From Baylisascaris procyonis (Eukaryota > Nematoda > Chromadorea > Rhabditida > Ascarididae), in assembly GCA_037389465.1 (NCBI GenBank), contig JAZARR010000159.1, forward strand, positions 62,001 to 126,000: a DNA stretch of 64,000 nt, given 5' to 3'. The notes beneath the pieces were generated by a model. The model did not search any database. It had not been told where the DNA came from and saw only the letters and a list, made by a program, of their open reading frames with translations. Shown piece by piece: positions 22,801-35,637 of this stretch. Numbering within the stretch: the stretch's first letter is position 1; the number at the start of each line of letters is the position of its first letter. A program made the position numbers and the translations under genes.

Positions 22801-25800
22801 TCAGTAGGTAAATGAGGGGATTTTGCAGTTGCCGAGACCTCCGATCTACATGCTTCCATCGACCAGCGCTCAAGAGAGCAATGAGCAAGTCAACTACTTT
22901 AGGCTGCATGTGCTGGTGCATACCTTCGCAAACCTCCTACGTGAGTCGAATGTCCTCGTTGCGTGCATAGACGACTTCTGCTTACGCTTCGGTCCGCTGT
23001 TATCTGCTGAGGTATACATTTCAGTTTTACTGCCTCTGTGAAGCTTGGCCTTCCAAGTACGAAATCATCGGATCGTTTGATGCCCCAAAATTCAGCTCCA
23101 AAACTACATTTCTAATATTTACGTTCATTTGAAAGCGTAAAGGACAACAAAGGTGGAACGCATTTATGCGAACCCGTCGTGAACGTTACGAAATCTGACC
23201 ATTCCATATCAATTTTTCACTAATGGCATTTTATCCTCTTTCGAGACTCCATTGCAAGCAGAAAACATCCAAAAAGTTCGAAACAAGAAATATCCGGAAC
23301 AGAAGGTTGTAGGTGGACTCGTTTTATACCTGCAACGCTTGAGAGATCTCTTGGATCCAAGTTGCATTTAATCAACGTGCCTTTTCAGCTAGCTTAGTTC
23401 AGCAAGTCAGAATAACTCGTATCGCTAACACGAAAACTGCGTTGCCGATCAAGATTTTTCCCGAATGAATCGAAGGATTCCTTGGGCGTTTTCGAAAATA
23501 TTGTCGTATAAAGCATACCAAAGTTCTGAAGGGAGTTGTGAAAATTTTCGTGAAGCGATTACGCGGAAGCCATAGTATCCATGCAACTGCTGAACTAGTG
23601 TTGCAAGCGATTAGGGAAAAGAGCCATATATTTATTTCTGTCTTATTCGCAGTTTCTCATTGAATAAGAAATGATTAACCTTAGACTCATGAAGGACTAT
23701 TGTGAAACTCTTCTCTCGCAACTAGAATTTCTTTCAGAGTGTCAGCACTGTGAATCCTACTTTTAACGCAGGTTTGCTGGGAGCATCAGCCGAATGGATG
23801 GACAGTTTCGTGAAATTTTTGCTGCTAATAATGCTGCTTATCGAAAGAGACTTATTCTCTTTGCAAAAAAGATGCAACGCTGTGAGTGTATTGCTTTACT
23901 TCAATATATCAAGATTTAACTTTGACTGTGAACAAGGTTGTTCCCTTTTAGTAGTCGCCCCAGAAATCCCAGAAGTTGGACGGTTTGATCGGTAAGTCTT
24001 CTCAGTGCTGTGTTGCACCCCCCGATGGTTTTTTTTTTCATTGCGCAATCTTGAGAGGTACCCAAACTACAAATGTAAGCGTTTCGGCGCAGCTTCACTT
24101 ACGAACGTAAAAAAGAGATACACACTAGGTTAGCGTTGGTTTGCAATCGTATCGAGAGCTATCTAAAGGTGATTGCACATTTCTTTGAGAGATTCAATGC
24201 GGCCGTTTTTCCATGTCTTTGTTTTCGCCTTTCTTTGTAAAGGTATACTAATCCATTTGCTGCGCGTTCTCAACTAGCTGCCTACTCAGTAACAACTATG
24301 AAGCTTGTTAAGAAAGCAACCGTATTTAGCCTATACGATTTATTAACAGAGGCAGCAGAAGAGGATAGATCGCAATGGTATTAGAGTTATAATATTCGAG
24401 GCTATAACTATTTATTGCAAACTCGCCTCAGCTGCCCACACTGGAAGTTCACTCGATGTAGTGAGATTGTCATCAATGATCATTTGCTCTTTGATAAGCT
24501 AATCGTGCAAACCTGTCACATTTGAGTCTCCCATCACTTACCACAGCTCGAATTGTTTTAAGCGTCTTTCTAGAAATTATTCAAGCAAACACATGTTGAC
24601 ACCATCATTTTTTGAACATCATGTAGAGAATGTAAATGCATATAAATGTTTTGCGTCACAACTGTATCCATCTTCCTAAGAAAGTGATATTACTGCCTAT
24701 TTGCCTTCCAGGAGGATGCCGGTATCATACTGAACAGGTACAAAACACTACTTCTGCTGAACGGGGACAAATACCTTCACGAAAATATTGGACGGTAAGT
24801 GTTTGCTGTTGAAGCTTTTTATGACCCTGTTTGCATGCTCTGGTATTTTAATGTTTTAAAGAGATCTGTTATTTAATATGGTTTAAAGGCGAGGCTTTTG
24901 AAGGTGGTTGGAAGACGCCGATATTAACGACGTGAAACGTATCTGCTCATTTTTCGATTACCTGCGATCAACACCCTCAACGACGCCAACAAGAAGCGAA
25001 TACGTCGCTAAAAATATGCACTTGTGGACGTGCGGTTTTCTAAATAAAACAGTTAGTGCTCATTGAGATCAATAAGCAAAATAATTTTGCCGTTGTGGCT
25101 GTTATGATTGACGTATCTTTGCAGTTTTGAGTCATTTAAGTGGTCCCCAGGAAACGGCTTTGCGCTGCTGCCTTGTTTTTTTTTAGTTTTTTATTTTTCA
25201 AAAGTAACAAGAAATCTCAGTAAGTGAACATAAGCGAGTGGAGAATCGGATAAAAATGAGTGGGGCAGCAAATCTGAGTAAGTGTTTATCTAATAAAGCT
25301 ACAGACGTGCGTTTTTGGTTACTGGCACGGACGACAAGCGGCGACCAAGGTGATGAGAATTTCAGGTCAGAAATGAGATATCGATATAGGACTGCTTCTA
25401 AACAAAAGAGGGATTCCTAAGAGTGACATGTTCATATTTTACTATAAAAATTCCTGTTTTCGCCCGGGTGCTGCGTTCTTTCAGCTTCGCTCGAAGAGCA
25501 TGATCTTTTTTAGGTCTTAGCAAACGATAGCTCAAGGCTTTCATCCGCAGACGTTGAACAACTTCCTGCAACGCAAAAAGCACAGGTTATCAGTTTAGTC
25601 TGAAAAGTCCTTCGTAACTAACGAAGCAATCCTTCATAATTAATCGGATGATATGTAACTCCCGTCGTCGGCAGAATTTCTGTCCATTTTTTTTCTCTCA
25701 TCAAAGCGACTTTTCGAATATGAACTTCCACACAGATTTCCTCCTGAAGTAGTAGAAATTACTGCGCTTCAGAAATTCTAAAACTTCCAGAAAAAATATC

Positions 25801-28669
25801 TAAGTGCAGAGCTGAGGAGTCCACCGTTATTTCATCACTGCAAGCGTATTTTTCTTTTATGTGGCCCTTTTTTAATATTAAAGTCGCTCCGCTGTTGAAA
25901 TTAGCAAGAAGCTTCCACCATTTTCAACGCGTCCTATCCGCACGCTGTCCCGTCGAAATGCCTATCCCATGCATTCTGAAGCGTGCGGAGAACACTATGC
26001 AGTAACAGCATGTAAATACATTTGCTCGAGTACTATAAACTTTTTCTAATAAAAAAAAAATGAATGCAGCTTCCTTCCGTTAAATCAGAGCAAAATAAAT
26101 AATTCCAACATTGGAAGTCTAAATGAATCGTTGCTTCCATGAGCAAAGTTGCGAGGTTATTTAAAGGAAAAAATTGTAGCGCTATTTGGAAATGAAGGAT
26201 GTTGTCCAACAATTCGTGTTTTTCCTTAATAATAATAAAGCGATGGTAACATATCGTCATCTAAATGTGACAGAGTAGTTTGCTTCCTAAAATGTATCTC
26301 ATCAGATTTCAATAATGCGCTTATATTGAGACATTCTCGACCTTTTTCTCGGTGAACTGTCTCATCACCAGGACATCCGTCATTTAAAATTTCTTGTTCA
26401 TACAACATTGACGAAAATCCTTGCAGGTATCTCGATCGGTTATAAGTCGCGCAGAATTTCTAGCAGAACACTGGTCATATCCTATCACTTACGACAAACA
26501 ACATATTGGAATGAGGCTTTCCTTGAATCCGAATCGTCTTGTTTGCTGTGAAATGCAACAAATTGGTAGAGATCTCTCGCTATCGCAATCCGTGTCGGCC
26601 TCAAGGAAGTTAACGAGAGACGAGGGCACAACAACAAAAATGTTAGGGGAAATCGGTAATGTTCGCCCTGTTCATGAACGCATCTCTGAACAGATTCCTA
26701 ACTTTGATAACCTTCATCTCGAAAAAAGAATAATAGAAGCAAATCTCGATAGCGGGAACGATGCGAGGTTGAACATTTGGCCTGAAGACACGAACTTAAA
26801 GACAGAGCAACAAAACAATAGCATTGAGAGGAAACTAAATGCTGAAGTTGCTACCCTTGAACGAAAAGCAGCGCGCATTTCCGAGTATATAAGAAGCTCG
26901 AGGGAAAGCGTTACACGAAACAGCAAGTCAACGAGCCGCTCAAAAGAAAGTGGTATATTGGAAGATGAGGGGAGTGATGGCGACGTTCCTGTGGATGATC
27001 ACCATGAAGGACTTTTTTCTGTACCCAATTCGGCTTTTGTTAACGACGAGATACATTCTCTGGACTCAAGCCGTTCGCCTAATCGGCCAGATATTGAGCC
27101 ACTCAATTTGGGTCTTCTAACTCCACAGCCGGACGTTCGATCGCATGCAAGGGTCGATCCATCAATCTTGCCTGAAGCATCGTTCAGATCACCAATAGCA
27201 CTGCAATCGCCAGATACTGGTTATTATGAGGAGAGCCTTCCCGGCTGGTTAAAGCTTATTCCAGTCGAGAAGCCCGCGTCGCTTCTCAGATTGCAAGCAC
27301 ATTTTTCTCCAAATCACACCGGTAATTTTTCCATCCGTCTTATGTTCTATTTATTCCACATAACCTCGATCATGATTTGTGAACAAAATTCATTGATGCT
27401 TTCAGATCTGCTTTACATACTTCAGATAAACTGTTCCATTTGAGACGCTTGCAAATTTCGGTGGAAACTCGCCGTTTTGTTCAAACTGCATTGCTTTAGT
27501 GAAAATTTGCTTGAACCTTTGAGGAATTAAATCGATGAATCATTTCATCAGTTGATTGTTCACTGTACGACCGTGTTGTTTAAAGTTTTTTCTGTACTTT
27601 TCCTGTGCCCAATTCGGCTTTACAGATGGCCGCAAAATAGCCAAAACGACCAAAAATTTTTCTAGTGGCCAAAAGCCAAAAAATAACCAAATGACTAAAG
27701 CAACCAAAAACCATAAAATGACCAAGAACATTTCTACACTATTATAATCCGAAGCGTTTCGACCAGCTGTGGGATTACTCCGTGAGAAGTGACCTTTTTC
27801 AACACCATATCATTTGATTGCCCTAATTGTAATTTTCAGCTATTTTTGAGATATCCACGTGGTGATAGGCTTTCCAGTGGAAACAAGAGAACTAGTGCAT
27901 ATTTGTTGAAAAAGGAGAGGAGCGTACCAGGAGCATTAGCACCACGTACGCTTTTGGATTCCGCTTATCCGATTCATCAACTTGCAACGTGCCAGAAAAA
28001 TGATAAAATGTATGGGATAATGCCTCTCTATCTGAACTGCTGCGATCGCTGCTGCAATTCTTTTAAAATTTGCCGTCATGTAACCCGACTAGTGTCAAGT
28101 TCGTGCTAATTTTTAACACCGCGTAATATCTGTGACCTTATGGTGAAGGATGATGTTGAAGTCATTTTACGATGTACCTCACACCTCTCACGTTTCTTGA
28201 ATCTAAGTGACTATAACGGGGCTTATGTTGAAACTACTCGATAGGCTGAACATATGCATGCATGCGCAAAACCATAACCTTGCCGTAATGAGCTTTGGAA
28301 GTGCATATTTACGTGGGCAAATTAGCAAAAGCACATAATAAAAGCAAGTCGTTCTTGAAGTATAAAAGAGGATTCCACTGAGTAAATAAAACTTTTGTGT
28401 CAGCTGTTTGTGTGGAACTTGCTTGACATAATGCATGCGGCTTGGTGAACTTATATGTTTAAAATCCCACTTAATCAGAGGTAAGGTAGTAGAATCTTTC
28501 AGAAGGGAAATGGCGCATTAACGACGAGATTTCGCTGGAGTCGACATCTAAGAAGAGCTCATCTAAGAAGAATTCCTCACCGCCGGAGCCATCGGAGGAA
28601 AGCCGCAAATTTGAACTGGTTACTGTAATGCCATCCTACCAGATGCCTCTCTTGCGTGATAACGGTTGA
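19846..28669 (+). CDS. Unrecognised 752-residue protein, nine exons
   Basis: I do not recognise the family. Exons: 19846-20044, 20697-20889, 22036-22282, 22829-23011, 23738-23881, 24712-24794, 24904-25051, 26427-27321 and 28503-28669. Every junction has GT...AG and phases agree, so the model is an unbroken 753 codons including the stop. Residues 1-400 are helical and leucine-rich (for example LLDVATLRGQLAKDP, LRSTPSTTPTRSEY, FVKFLLLIMLLIERDLF), like a scaffold of repeated helices. Residues 400-440 include MRLSLNPNRLVCCEMQQ. Residues 440-690 are polar and acidic with a possible short coiled coil (ERKLNAEVATLERKAARISE). The tail is lysine/serine-rich and ends MPSYQMPLLRDNG. There is no signal peptide. 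An optional exon at 23955-23991 would shift the next exon to a less protein-like frame, so I left it out. The start ATG is the first after an in-frame stop; an upstream exon is possible. Confidence 0.72.
27603..27730. repeat. Copied exon fragment followed by CCAAAA-rich low complexity
   Basis: Bases 27603-27621 repeat the coding stretch 27019-27037 with one change in 19. About 20 bases on, to 27730, the DNA is a degenerate array of (A/G)ACCAAAAA-like units. It lies in the last intron of the 752-residue gene and looks like a small duplication plus slippage. Confidence 0.45.
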
Positions 28670-28700
28670 TATTGACGCTTACCGGTGTTGTGTGCTTGCA

Positions 28701-28706
28701 AATAAA
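28701..28706 (+). terminator. Poly(A) signal AATAAA of the 752-residue gene
   Basis: AATAAA occurs 32 bases after the TGA at 28667-28669, a short 3' UTR typical of nematodes. It independently supports the final exon. Confidence 0.55.
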
Positions 28707-31459
28707 GTTTACTTCACTTTGCTTGTCTGTGAAACACCTGCGGAGGAACGCATTAGTTTTTTATTCAATTTCTTTACCCCAAAAATGACATTGGGCCATA
28801 GCGATCTCGTATGTTGTGTATGTCTGCAATCAATATCATCTTCGTGGAGCGCGTTTCTTGCAGATCATGTTGTTCTTAAGAGATGCATCAGTGTTAAATC
28901 CCGAACTGTTTCTTAAGCTTTGATGTGTTCATCTAGGATCTGACTTATGGCTTTGGCCCAGAATAGTTTGCCCTCACTGTGCGTTTATCACGTGTTCATC
29001 ACATAACTTCAAGAACATCAACTTCAAGCCTGCTTGAAACACAGCTTGAAACACACATGGGGTGATCATTCGTTGACGTTGAATAGGCCATAACTTCCCA
29101 GTTGACTAATTGATCATCGTCGCCACTTTATTAAAGCTGGTGAGCCAAGTTTTTATCAAAAGCATATTCACCAGAGGTTGTCTGCGAACTACAACGCGTC
29201 ACCAAATTGCTGCAAAAATATCATTAACCACTCAAGAATTTTCTTTTAACATCTAAAAATAATGTTCCGGTCTTTTTCATGCATCTCTCGTTTACGTTCT
29301 CTTTGCTAGTACATAGGCAATGAAGGGATGTCACCGCTGTTCAAGCCACTTGAAACATTTGCAGAAGTACGAATGCATGTTATTATCAAAGCGGGCTTAA
29401 ATGAGTACACTGATTTTTTTGTATTGTGGGATGATTATCAGGTGAAGTGAAAATGAGTATGGCCGCCCATTTTTGCTATGAAAAAGCAGTGGGTTTATGC
29501 CATTCTTGTCTTGATGCCATAGTGACTATTTGATTTCATCGCACAGCATCGCACTTCGTGAAGCATTGTTTGCGTCAAGTTGTGCACGGAAGGGAGTAGC
29601 TGGGGGAGGGGGGAAGTTTGCACAACCGCAATGTGCTCGCAGGGGTTATCTTTTGAAAACCTCCGAAAGATAGGAATATTCATAGCGGAGGCGGCCTCGC
29701 AGGAGTTGGAGGGTAGGAAAACGTCTAGTTTTATCATGGAACCGTTTTGTGCGTGGTTTGCACTGCTGCGCTCCACCTGTTCACATAAAACCACAGTGGA
29801 CTAGCAACTCTTGAAAAGTTGTGACCTTGGCGTATCCTTGCATTCGAAGGTACTTCGTTTAACACAGCAGCTGAGACTAAAGTCTGGAACGCATATTTGC
29901 GCCAAATATGGTGATGTGCTTGCTTCGATGTGGCTGTTAGCGAACTTTTAAAGACTGGTCACAGATGAATAGAATTCGCTTTGGAGATGATGCGATAAGT
30001 GAGTGCAGTAATGCTGTATTGTCCCAACAATCGATCTGCAGAGACGAGAAACAGAACTGCGGAGGGTTCGAGTGTTCCTAGAGCTCTTTTTTTTTTCTTG
30101 AAAATGATAGAAAATGAAAACAACAAATCCGAGACTGTGGGAGGGATGCACAGCTTGACAGATTCTATCACAATTCTTCTTGATGTTCATGGCATATATA
30201 GAATCTGCCAGCTGCAAAAAAAAGCTGACCAAGTACTAGGAAGCAAGTTTTGTGAAAAGAAGATTCGCGTTAGAAATGCCTTTTGTGCAAGTAATCTAAT
30301 TCAAGAGTTTTCTGGCATAACTATCCCACAGTGCGATCCCCGCGGCGCATATATCTTTGTCGTTTTCTCTTGCACTACTAGTAGTTGAGCTCATATGTTT
30401 TGATTACTTGTTTTTACCTTACGAAGGAAAAATGGCGTATTTCTTGATTTAATGTCTGCAAAAAATTGGAACGTTTTATTTCCCAACTTAGATCACTTCA
30501 CTCACAATTCAAAAAACCCTCAAATTGTTTCAATAACGACTCAAAGTGAAAATCGTGAAATTACTACTAGTAAAAACCGAGCCAAGGTTAGTGGCACTAC
30601 TAGTACTCTCATGAATGCAACTTTGGCAGCAGTACTGCAACCGTTTACTGCTCATTCAGATAATCTAGGACTTCCGATTCGAGTGCTGGGCCATGGGATC
30701 GCCGCAGCCTTTGACAGTATCGGAGTTCTCGCATTGAAAACTATTGGGTCCTTTGGATAGAGATCACGTGAACCAGCATTATCACCCGTATCGTCTGGAT
30801 TCTAACTGCGAAAGGGGGGAGGGCAAGACTCGTGGTTGCGGTTCGAAAAAAAGCGAGCCAGCTTCCCACCTCCGACATGTCGTAGATAAAAAAGTCGACT
30901 CGCGACTTCTGGTTCGCAGTCAAGCAAGAGGTCAGCTGCCTGGAATAAACTGTCGGATCCTCCTCTTGATTGCTTGAAACTGGGAAACAATACCGGAATG
31001 CCATTCTCCATTTTCTTTGGAAAGATTTCGTTCATGGGGTTTTCGTAACGTTCACGACAACACCCTCCGCAAATTAAAAAAAAAATGCTGTTTTAAAACC
31101 ATTTATTCGAGAAGTTCCGCAGGTTTGAATGCCTAGGTGATATTGTCGACGCTAAAAGCTTGTCCCCGTTCGTTTACCGGTAACGAACGATTGATGGTGA
31201 CAGCCGCATGTCACCAGCAATGCTCGGTAATCTTTCAACAGGCGATTGTATCATTTTATAGCAATCTTGAAATACTCTATTATAGTAAGATGCATTTATG
31301 ATCTTTTTTTTTTTTTGTTGAAAACTAGAGATTTTGTTCAAATTTCTTTTCTTCTTCCTTATGAAACAAACTTATCATATCAAACAACGAATGCATTCTG
31401 CGAACTGGAAGTACATTTTGGAGAGGCTGGTTGTTAATGGTGTTGCAATTCGCATTCGA
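28707..31459. other. Intergenic region, no convincing gene
   Basis: ORFs of about 80-130 codons on both strands (for example 29999-30388 and 30452-30760 on plus) have no splice context or family motif. Stretches at 29.5-29.8 and 30.7-31.0 kb are less AT-rich and open in several frames at once, more like old repeat than gene. Confidence 0.4.
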
Positions 31460-31638
31460 TCATCGTAAATTGCCAGCGATATCTGCTAAAGCCGAGCATC
31501 TATCTAGATAGGAAGTGTAATCCTCCAAAAGAGAGGCCAATCCTTCCATGACGTCACTGATCATCGCAAGTTGTTGTGTTGAACAGTCCCATTCACTCTT
31601 ATCTCCGAGCATTGTCTGCAACGATTGGGCGGTGCTTT
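31460..31638 (-). CDS. Terminal exon of an unidentified minus-strand gene
   Basis: TTTCAG is followed by an open frame of 58 residues ending in TGA. The peptide is helical and acidic (MLGDKSEWDCSTQQLAMISD, then MEGLASLLEDYTSYLDRCSA) and enters in phase 1. I could not find the preceding exon; the RPamide precursor upstream on the same strand has its own stop, so it is not part of it. The family is not recognised. It loosely resembles the last exon of the membrane protein at 59695-60705, perhaps only because both are amphipathic helices. Confidence 0.45.
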
Positions 31639-32131
31639 CTGAAATATGCTGTGTTAAGTAAGCTTCCCTCTATTAAATAACTTGAACCTGAGAAGTGAAC
31701 AAGTTGTGGCTGAGAGAGCAATTTCGGATGCTTTGATTTTCATACGCTTTTGTAAACTTTCAGTTGTAGCGCATTTTTATGGCGAGGTCACGTGCCTGCG
31801 TATATCTGCATATGTACATGAGTGTTATTCAATTATCAGACGTGGAAAGAAATCGCACCCACCATCGCCAAATAACCACCCTTAGGCAAACGACACCTCC
31901 ATCGGTATCTGCTACTGCATTTTCAGCGTATTTCCTCCTACTTCGGGATCGAGAAATCAAAGGCCATTATACAAACGGGTGCTGAATTTATGGCAGGATT
32001 AGTTGAGATTTATGTTCGAGATCTCTTTCACACTTGATATCGCAAATCAAACCAGGTATTGTTGGTTGATGTCGTTGCCGACGTCAGTGATTTTTGCTAA
32101 AAAAAATTCGCAGCTGCAGCGATAATTCGAA

Positions 32132-32326
32132 TCACATCTTTTCGTAACATTGTTTAAATGGAAACGAACCGATAGATCGTTTGCCAGGGCGCAACGAAAA
32201 CCTGCCGAGTGCGATCGAGCGCTTTCCACTAGGTCGCAGAGAAGACCTCCCGACGGCGAGGTTAGCGTCACACGACAGCACTAAGATCATTAGCACAAGC
32301 AGCAGACATTTCCAAGTGCACATCAT
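32132..32326 (-). CDS. RPamide neuropeptide precursor (nlp-2/nlp-22/nlp-23 family)
   Basis: Single-exon 64-residue secreted precursor. Residues 1-21 are a signal peptide (MMCTWKCLLLVLMILVLSCD and A). It is followed at once by two peptide units, each closed by a dibasic site: NLAVGRSSLRPSGKR and SIALGRFSLRPGKR. The second matches the SIAxGRxxxRP-GKR pattern of C. elegans NLP-22 and NLP-2 and should mature to SIALGRFSLRP-amide. A short tail (SIGSFPFKQCYEKM) follows. In C. elegans these peptides act through GnRH-type receptors to control sleep and wake states. The first unit has an extra Ser between RP and GKR, so it would end in Ser-amide, which is unusual. Translation can start at either of two adjacent ATGs; an upstream non-coding exon cannot be excluded. 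Confidence 0.85.
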   Translation of the reverse strand: MMCTWKCLLLVLMILVLSCDANLAVGRSSLRPSGKRSIALGRFSLRPGKRSIGSFPFKQCYEKM

Positions 32327-34529
32327 TTTCTCTCGCTATTACCTCGAAATGATGATAAATATACTCCTCGTTTATCGTCTTTATCTATTCGATTTTGGTC
32401 TATACGCTGTCTTTTTTTTTCGGTGGAGGGAGCGAGGTCAAGAGGATGAGGCGGGACACATCTTAATTGCCTTTGCTTTGCACACTTCATTGCAATCGGG
32501 CAATTAGTGTATAGCAGCGAATATGCTCTCCCATAATCCGACGATCTTCATCATTGCAGTGGTCAGGTGAACGGAACAAGACGCTCAGTTGCCAGCCAGT
32601 TGACGAACTCATGTTCATTTCGTTGCGTTAGCATATCATGCATTGATTTTATTGTTAGCAAGTATAGAAATTTAGCAGTGCCATTACCGGGGCTATTGGT
32701 GAGTTTGCACTATCTCGCTTAATAGGAAGCTAAGGTTATCCGTCAACCGCCATATTGACATGGTTGAGATTTAATTTAACCTGCGCCAAAAAGAAGAAAC
32801 CAAAAAGAAAGCTAGTGCTTCACATGTACCACATTTTGAGGCCGCTCTACCATCCTGTATCACACACCGAAAATGATCAGTGTGCAGCACGGTACCTCAT
32901 CTTTGTAGTAACCGACGATGAGCTACTGTACTCAAATCAGTTTTTGTGATTGGTACACATGGAGCACTTTTTTCGATGTTACCGCAAACCATAGGAAATA
33001 CTGTATCATTCAAGGTTTGAAGCACATCATATTTTTTATTGAAAGAACAAGTATGCGCTGTGCCATCAAAAATGACCGACGTAACTGAACTCTACTGCAC
33101 ATCTCCTATAACCCCGGTCGCACTAGAAAAATTGTGCACACTTTACCCAGGCGGGCATACATACTGCAGTATACGAGGAAATCCACAATATGATACACTG
33201 TACAAAACGATATACCTGGTATGTCGGAAACAATAATCTCGATTTCGAGCTTCTTGATTAGGTGTGTATGATATAATCAGGTTCTTGGTCAGCAAATGTC
33301 GACCAAACAATTGCACGCCGCGAGGAACGAGGACAGGAAAAGAAGAATGAACGTACAGGGCACATAATGCGAGAGGAGCCTAACAAATGAATTGTAAAAC
33401 TTCGCTTTTATAAACTGTAAGTTCAGTATGTAATTTGTGCTTCATTTTGCTCATTGCCGAAAAGTAAACTGCGAGAGCGCGAGAAGAAAACAAATCAATT
33501 GAGCGGAAACACTTTTCTTTGTACGCACTCAACAAATTTCCATCTATACAGTGCCCAAATCAATCGAACTGTATTGGACAGAGATAATGAAAGTGAACTA
33601 AAATATTGTCAGCGATTGCTAGAATTATTGCTCCTCACACGCTATGAAGTGGTCAATGAGTGAGGAAACGGATCAGGTGTTTTTTTCTCGCAAATTTCGC
33701 TACTTGCTAAGAAAAGTTGTAACAATTTAAGAAGCAAAGTTTCCGTCGATCGCCATTTCGATTTATAGCAATGAATGCATTCTAAAAATTTTCTAAATTA
33801 AGATACAACCTGACATCAGAATTACTTTAACTTCGAGAAGTGTTCACTAATTTTCAACTCTCATCTACAACGCACTCAGAAAGTGCAACGTCTCTTCAAG
33901 TTTAATTGCTATATGTCAAATAATAACCATTCAACACTTACAACATAGGAGACGCCGAATTATTTTATGAACAAATCCCCAATTAATTCGCAAGTATACT
34001 ACAATTCATACATCATTATTTGCCTGATCGATTATCTCTAGCAAAAAGAGCGATCAAGAATTCAGTTACGATCGCAAACACCTCGATTTCTTGGCATTTT
34101 TGGCTATTTGTTTTTAGCTTCAAACATCCTTTATAGAAGGTAAAAGTTTAATTGTGAAAAAGGCCTAAATGAATAGCAAGCACATCACCAATTGAGCAAA
34201 ATCAAGCATAGTGTTGATAGAGCTCAGCAACAAATTGAGGTCGGCGGCGTAACATTATTATTATTACTGATAAGTACTTGCATCAGTTAAGTAGTCACTT
34301 CCGTGCAATCAGAAAACTTTCGAATGGAAATTTTTACTTTCGTAAAACTGCCCAATTCATCTCATATGGATAAATGACAGTCGTACCGTTTCAATGAAAA
34401 AAAAAAGTGGTTAGCTGAATAGACTATTGTTCAAGAACTTTTATTAGGAATTAATGTATAATCTCACAATTTTTTTTGTTTCAGTGAATAGGCATCGTAG
34501 TCTTGCGGAGACATGGAATGCACGTTATC
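32327..34529. other. Non-coding or unassigned region
   Basis: It contains the 5' flank of the RPamide gene and mostly AT-rich DNA. Short plus-strand ORFs at 33039-33236 and 33454-33663 have no family motif and no matching splice phases. Nothing else is supported. Confidence 0.4.
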
Positions 34530-34770
34530 TTAAAGTTTACGATACCTTTTTTTTAAAACTAAGCTCGGCAAGTTTTTGGGGATTTTTCCACTCTGCTCTT
34601 GCCATTTCAAAATATCGATGATGGTTTTCCTCACCACATTCAGTTTCGAAGCTGCTAATCGAGCTAGTGACTCTTCCAGAGAACGTGTGGAGATGGGAAA
34701 ATTTTATCGAGCTGTTTGAGGTGGTCTGACCAATATTCATGAGTTGTTCCGGGCAAAAAGACCACTAGCT
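34530..34770 (-). pseudogene. Exon-like minus-strand sequence with a frame break
   Basis: One frame reads VVFLPGTTHEYWSDHLKQLD then KIFPSPH. At about 34690 the plausible reading moves by one base to SLEESLARLAASKLNVVRKT then IIDILKWQEQSGKIPKNLPS and a TAA at 34530-34532. Both halves look like protein, but no intron of normal size fits between them. It could be a decayed exon, a sequence error, or a 60-base intron starting GTCAGA. The family is not recognised. Confidence 0.3.
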
Positions 34771-35637
34771 CTTGCATAAAAAAAAGCACAACTCTTCACT
34801 ATCCTCATACCTCCCCTCTCTCCATCTTATTTCTGCTGCACTATTATCGAACATCTTCTCACTTCGTAACAACATCCTCTGATTGTCTTTGTCTTTTCAG
34901 CATATATTAGTGTATTTGTTGTGGACCTTTCATTGCTCTATAAGCTTACTATGAAACTTACTATTACTATTCTGGCTCAAAAATTTATTCTATTTGTCGA
35001 AAGTTGTCAGTGAAGAAACCATATAGATAGGAAGTGTTACAGCAATATATCAGGAAATCTTGGGTTAAAGAACGATCTGTTTCTAGCAAAAACTCCAAAT
35101 AACAGAGACTTGAGAACAAATAGCAGAGAAGCCAAATAACGCACGTTGCGAAGAAAAGAGGAAAACATGCGGCGCACCATGTTTCTGTGCATTCCTTTGT
35201 CCAGGACCCTCTAGGTAATTGATTTAGTCATTAAAATAACTAGTTTCAATATACACTGATATGTGCTTGAAATTCCTCCTTAGAGTTTCTCTATTATTCT
35301 GCAAGCAACACACAAAGGTAACAAAAGTTAGCATTCGGAATGCTTTTTGAACAAACACATAAAACGGAACAAATAATTAGTGAGCACAGTGTGAATTTTG
35401 AATATTGCAGATGTATTTATTCGATGAAACTAAATTTTTGATTCTCAACACTTCTAACAACTTTCTTAATCTTTCATGGTGAAGCGGGATGACCATAGGT
35501 CAGTTGGAACATCCAGTAGGAAGATAAATCCTAAGTATCAAAGCAAAATGATGGATAGGCAGATTGAGTGCTAGATATATACTGTCGCAAAGTGTGCACA
35601 TGAAGTTTATGTTGTTAGCGACACTTCGTTGACATAT

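Noticed and set aside
23955..23991. 37-base potential exon ending at a perfect GTAAGT
   Set aside because: Including it would force the next exon into a frame that reads much less like protein; skipping it keeps all phases consistent.
25398..25583. Basic minus-strand ORF (LKERSTRAKTG within it) inside an intron of the 752-residue gene
   Set aside because: It is short, with no acceptor/donor pair or related exon nearby; kept out of the annotation.
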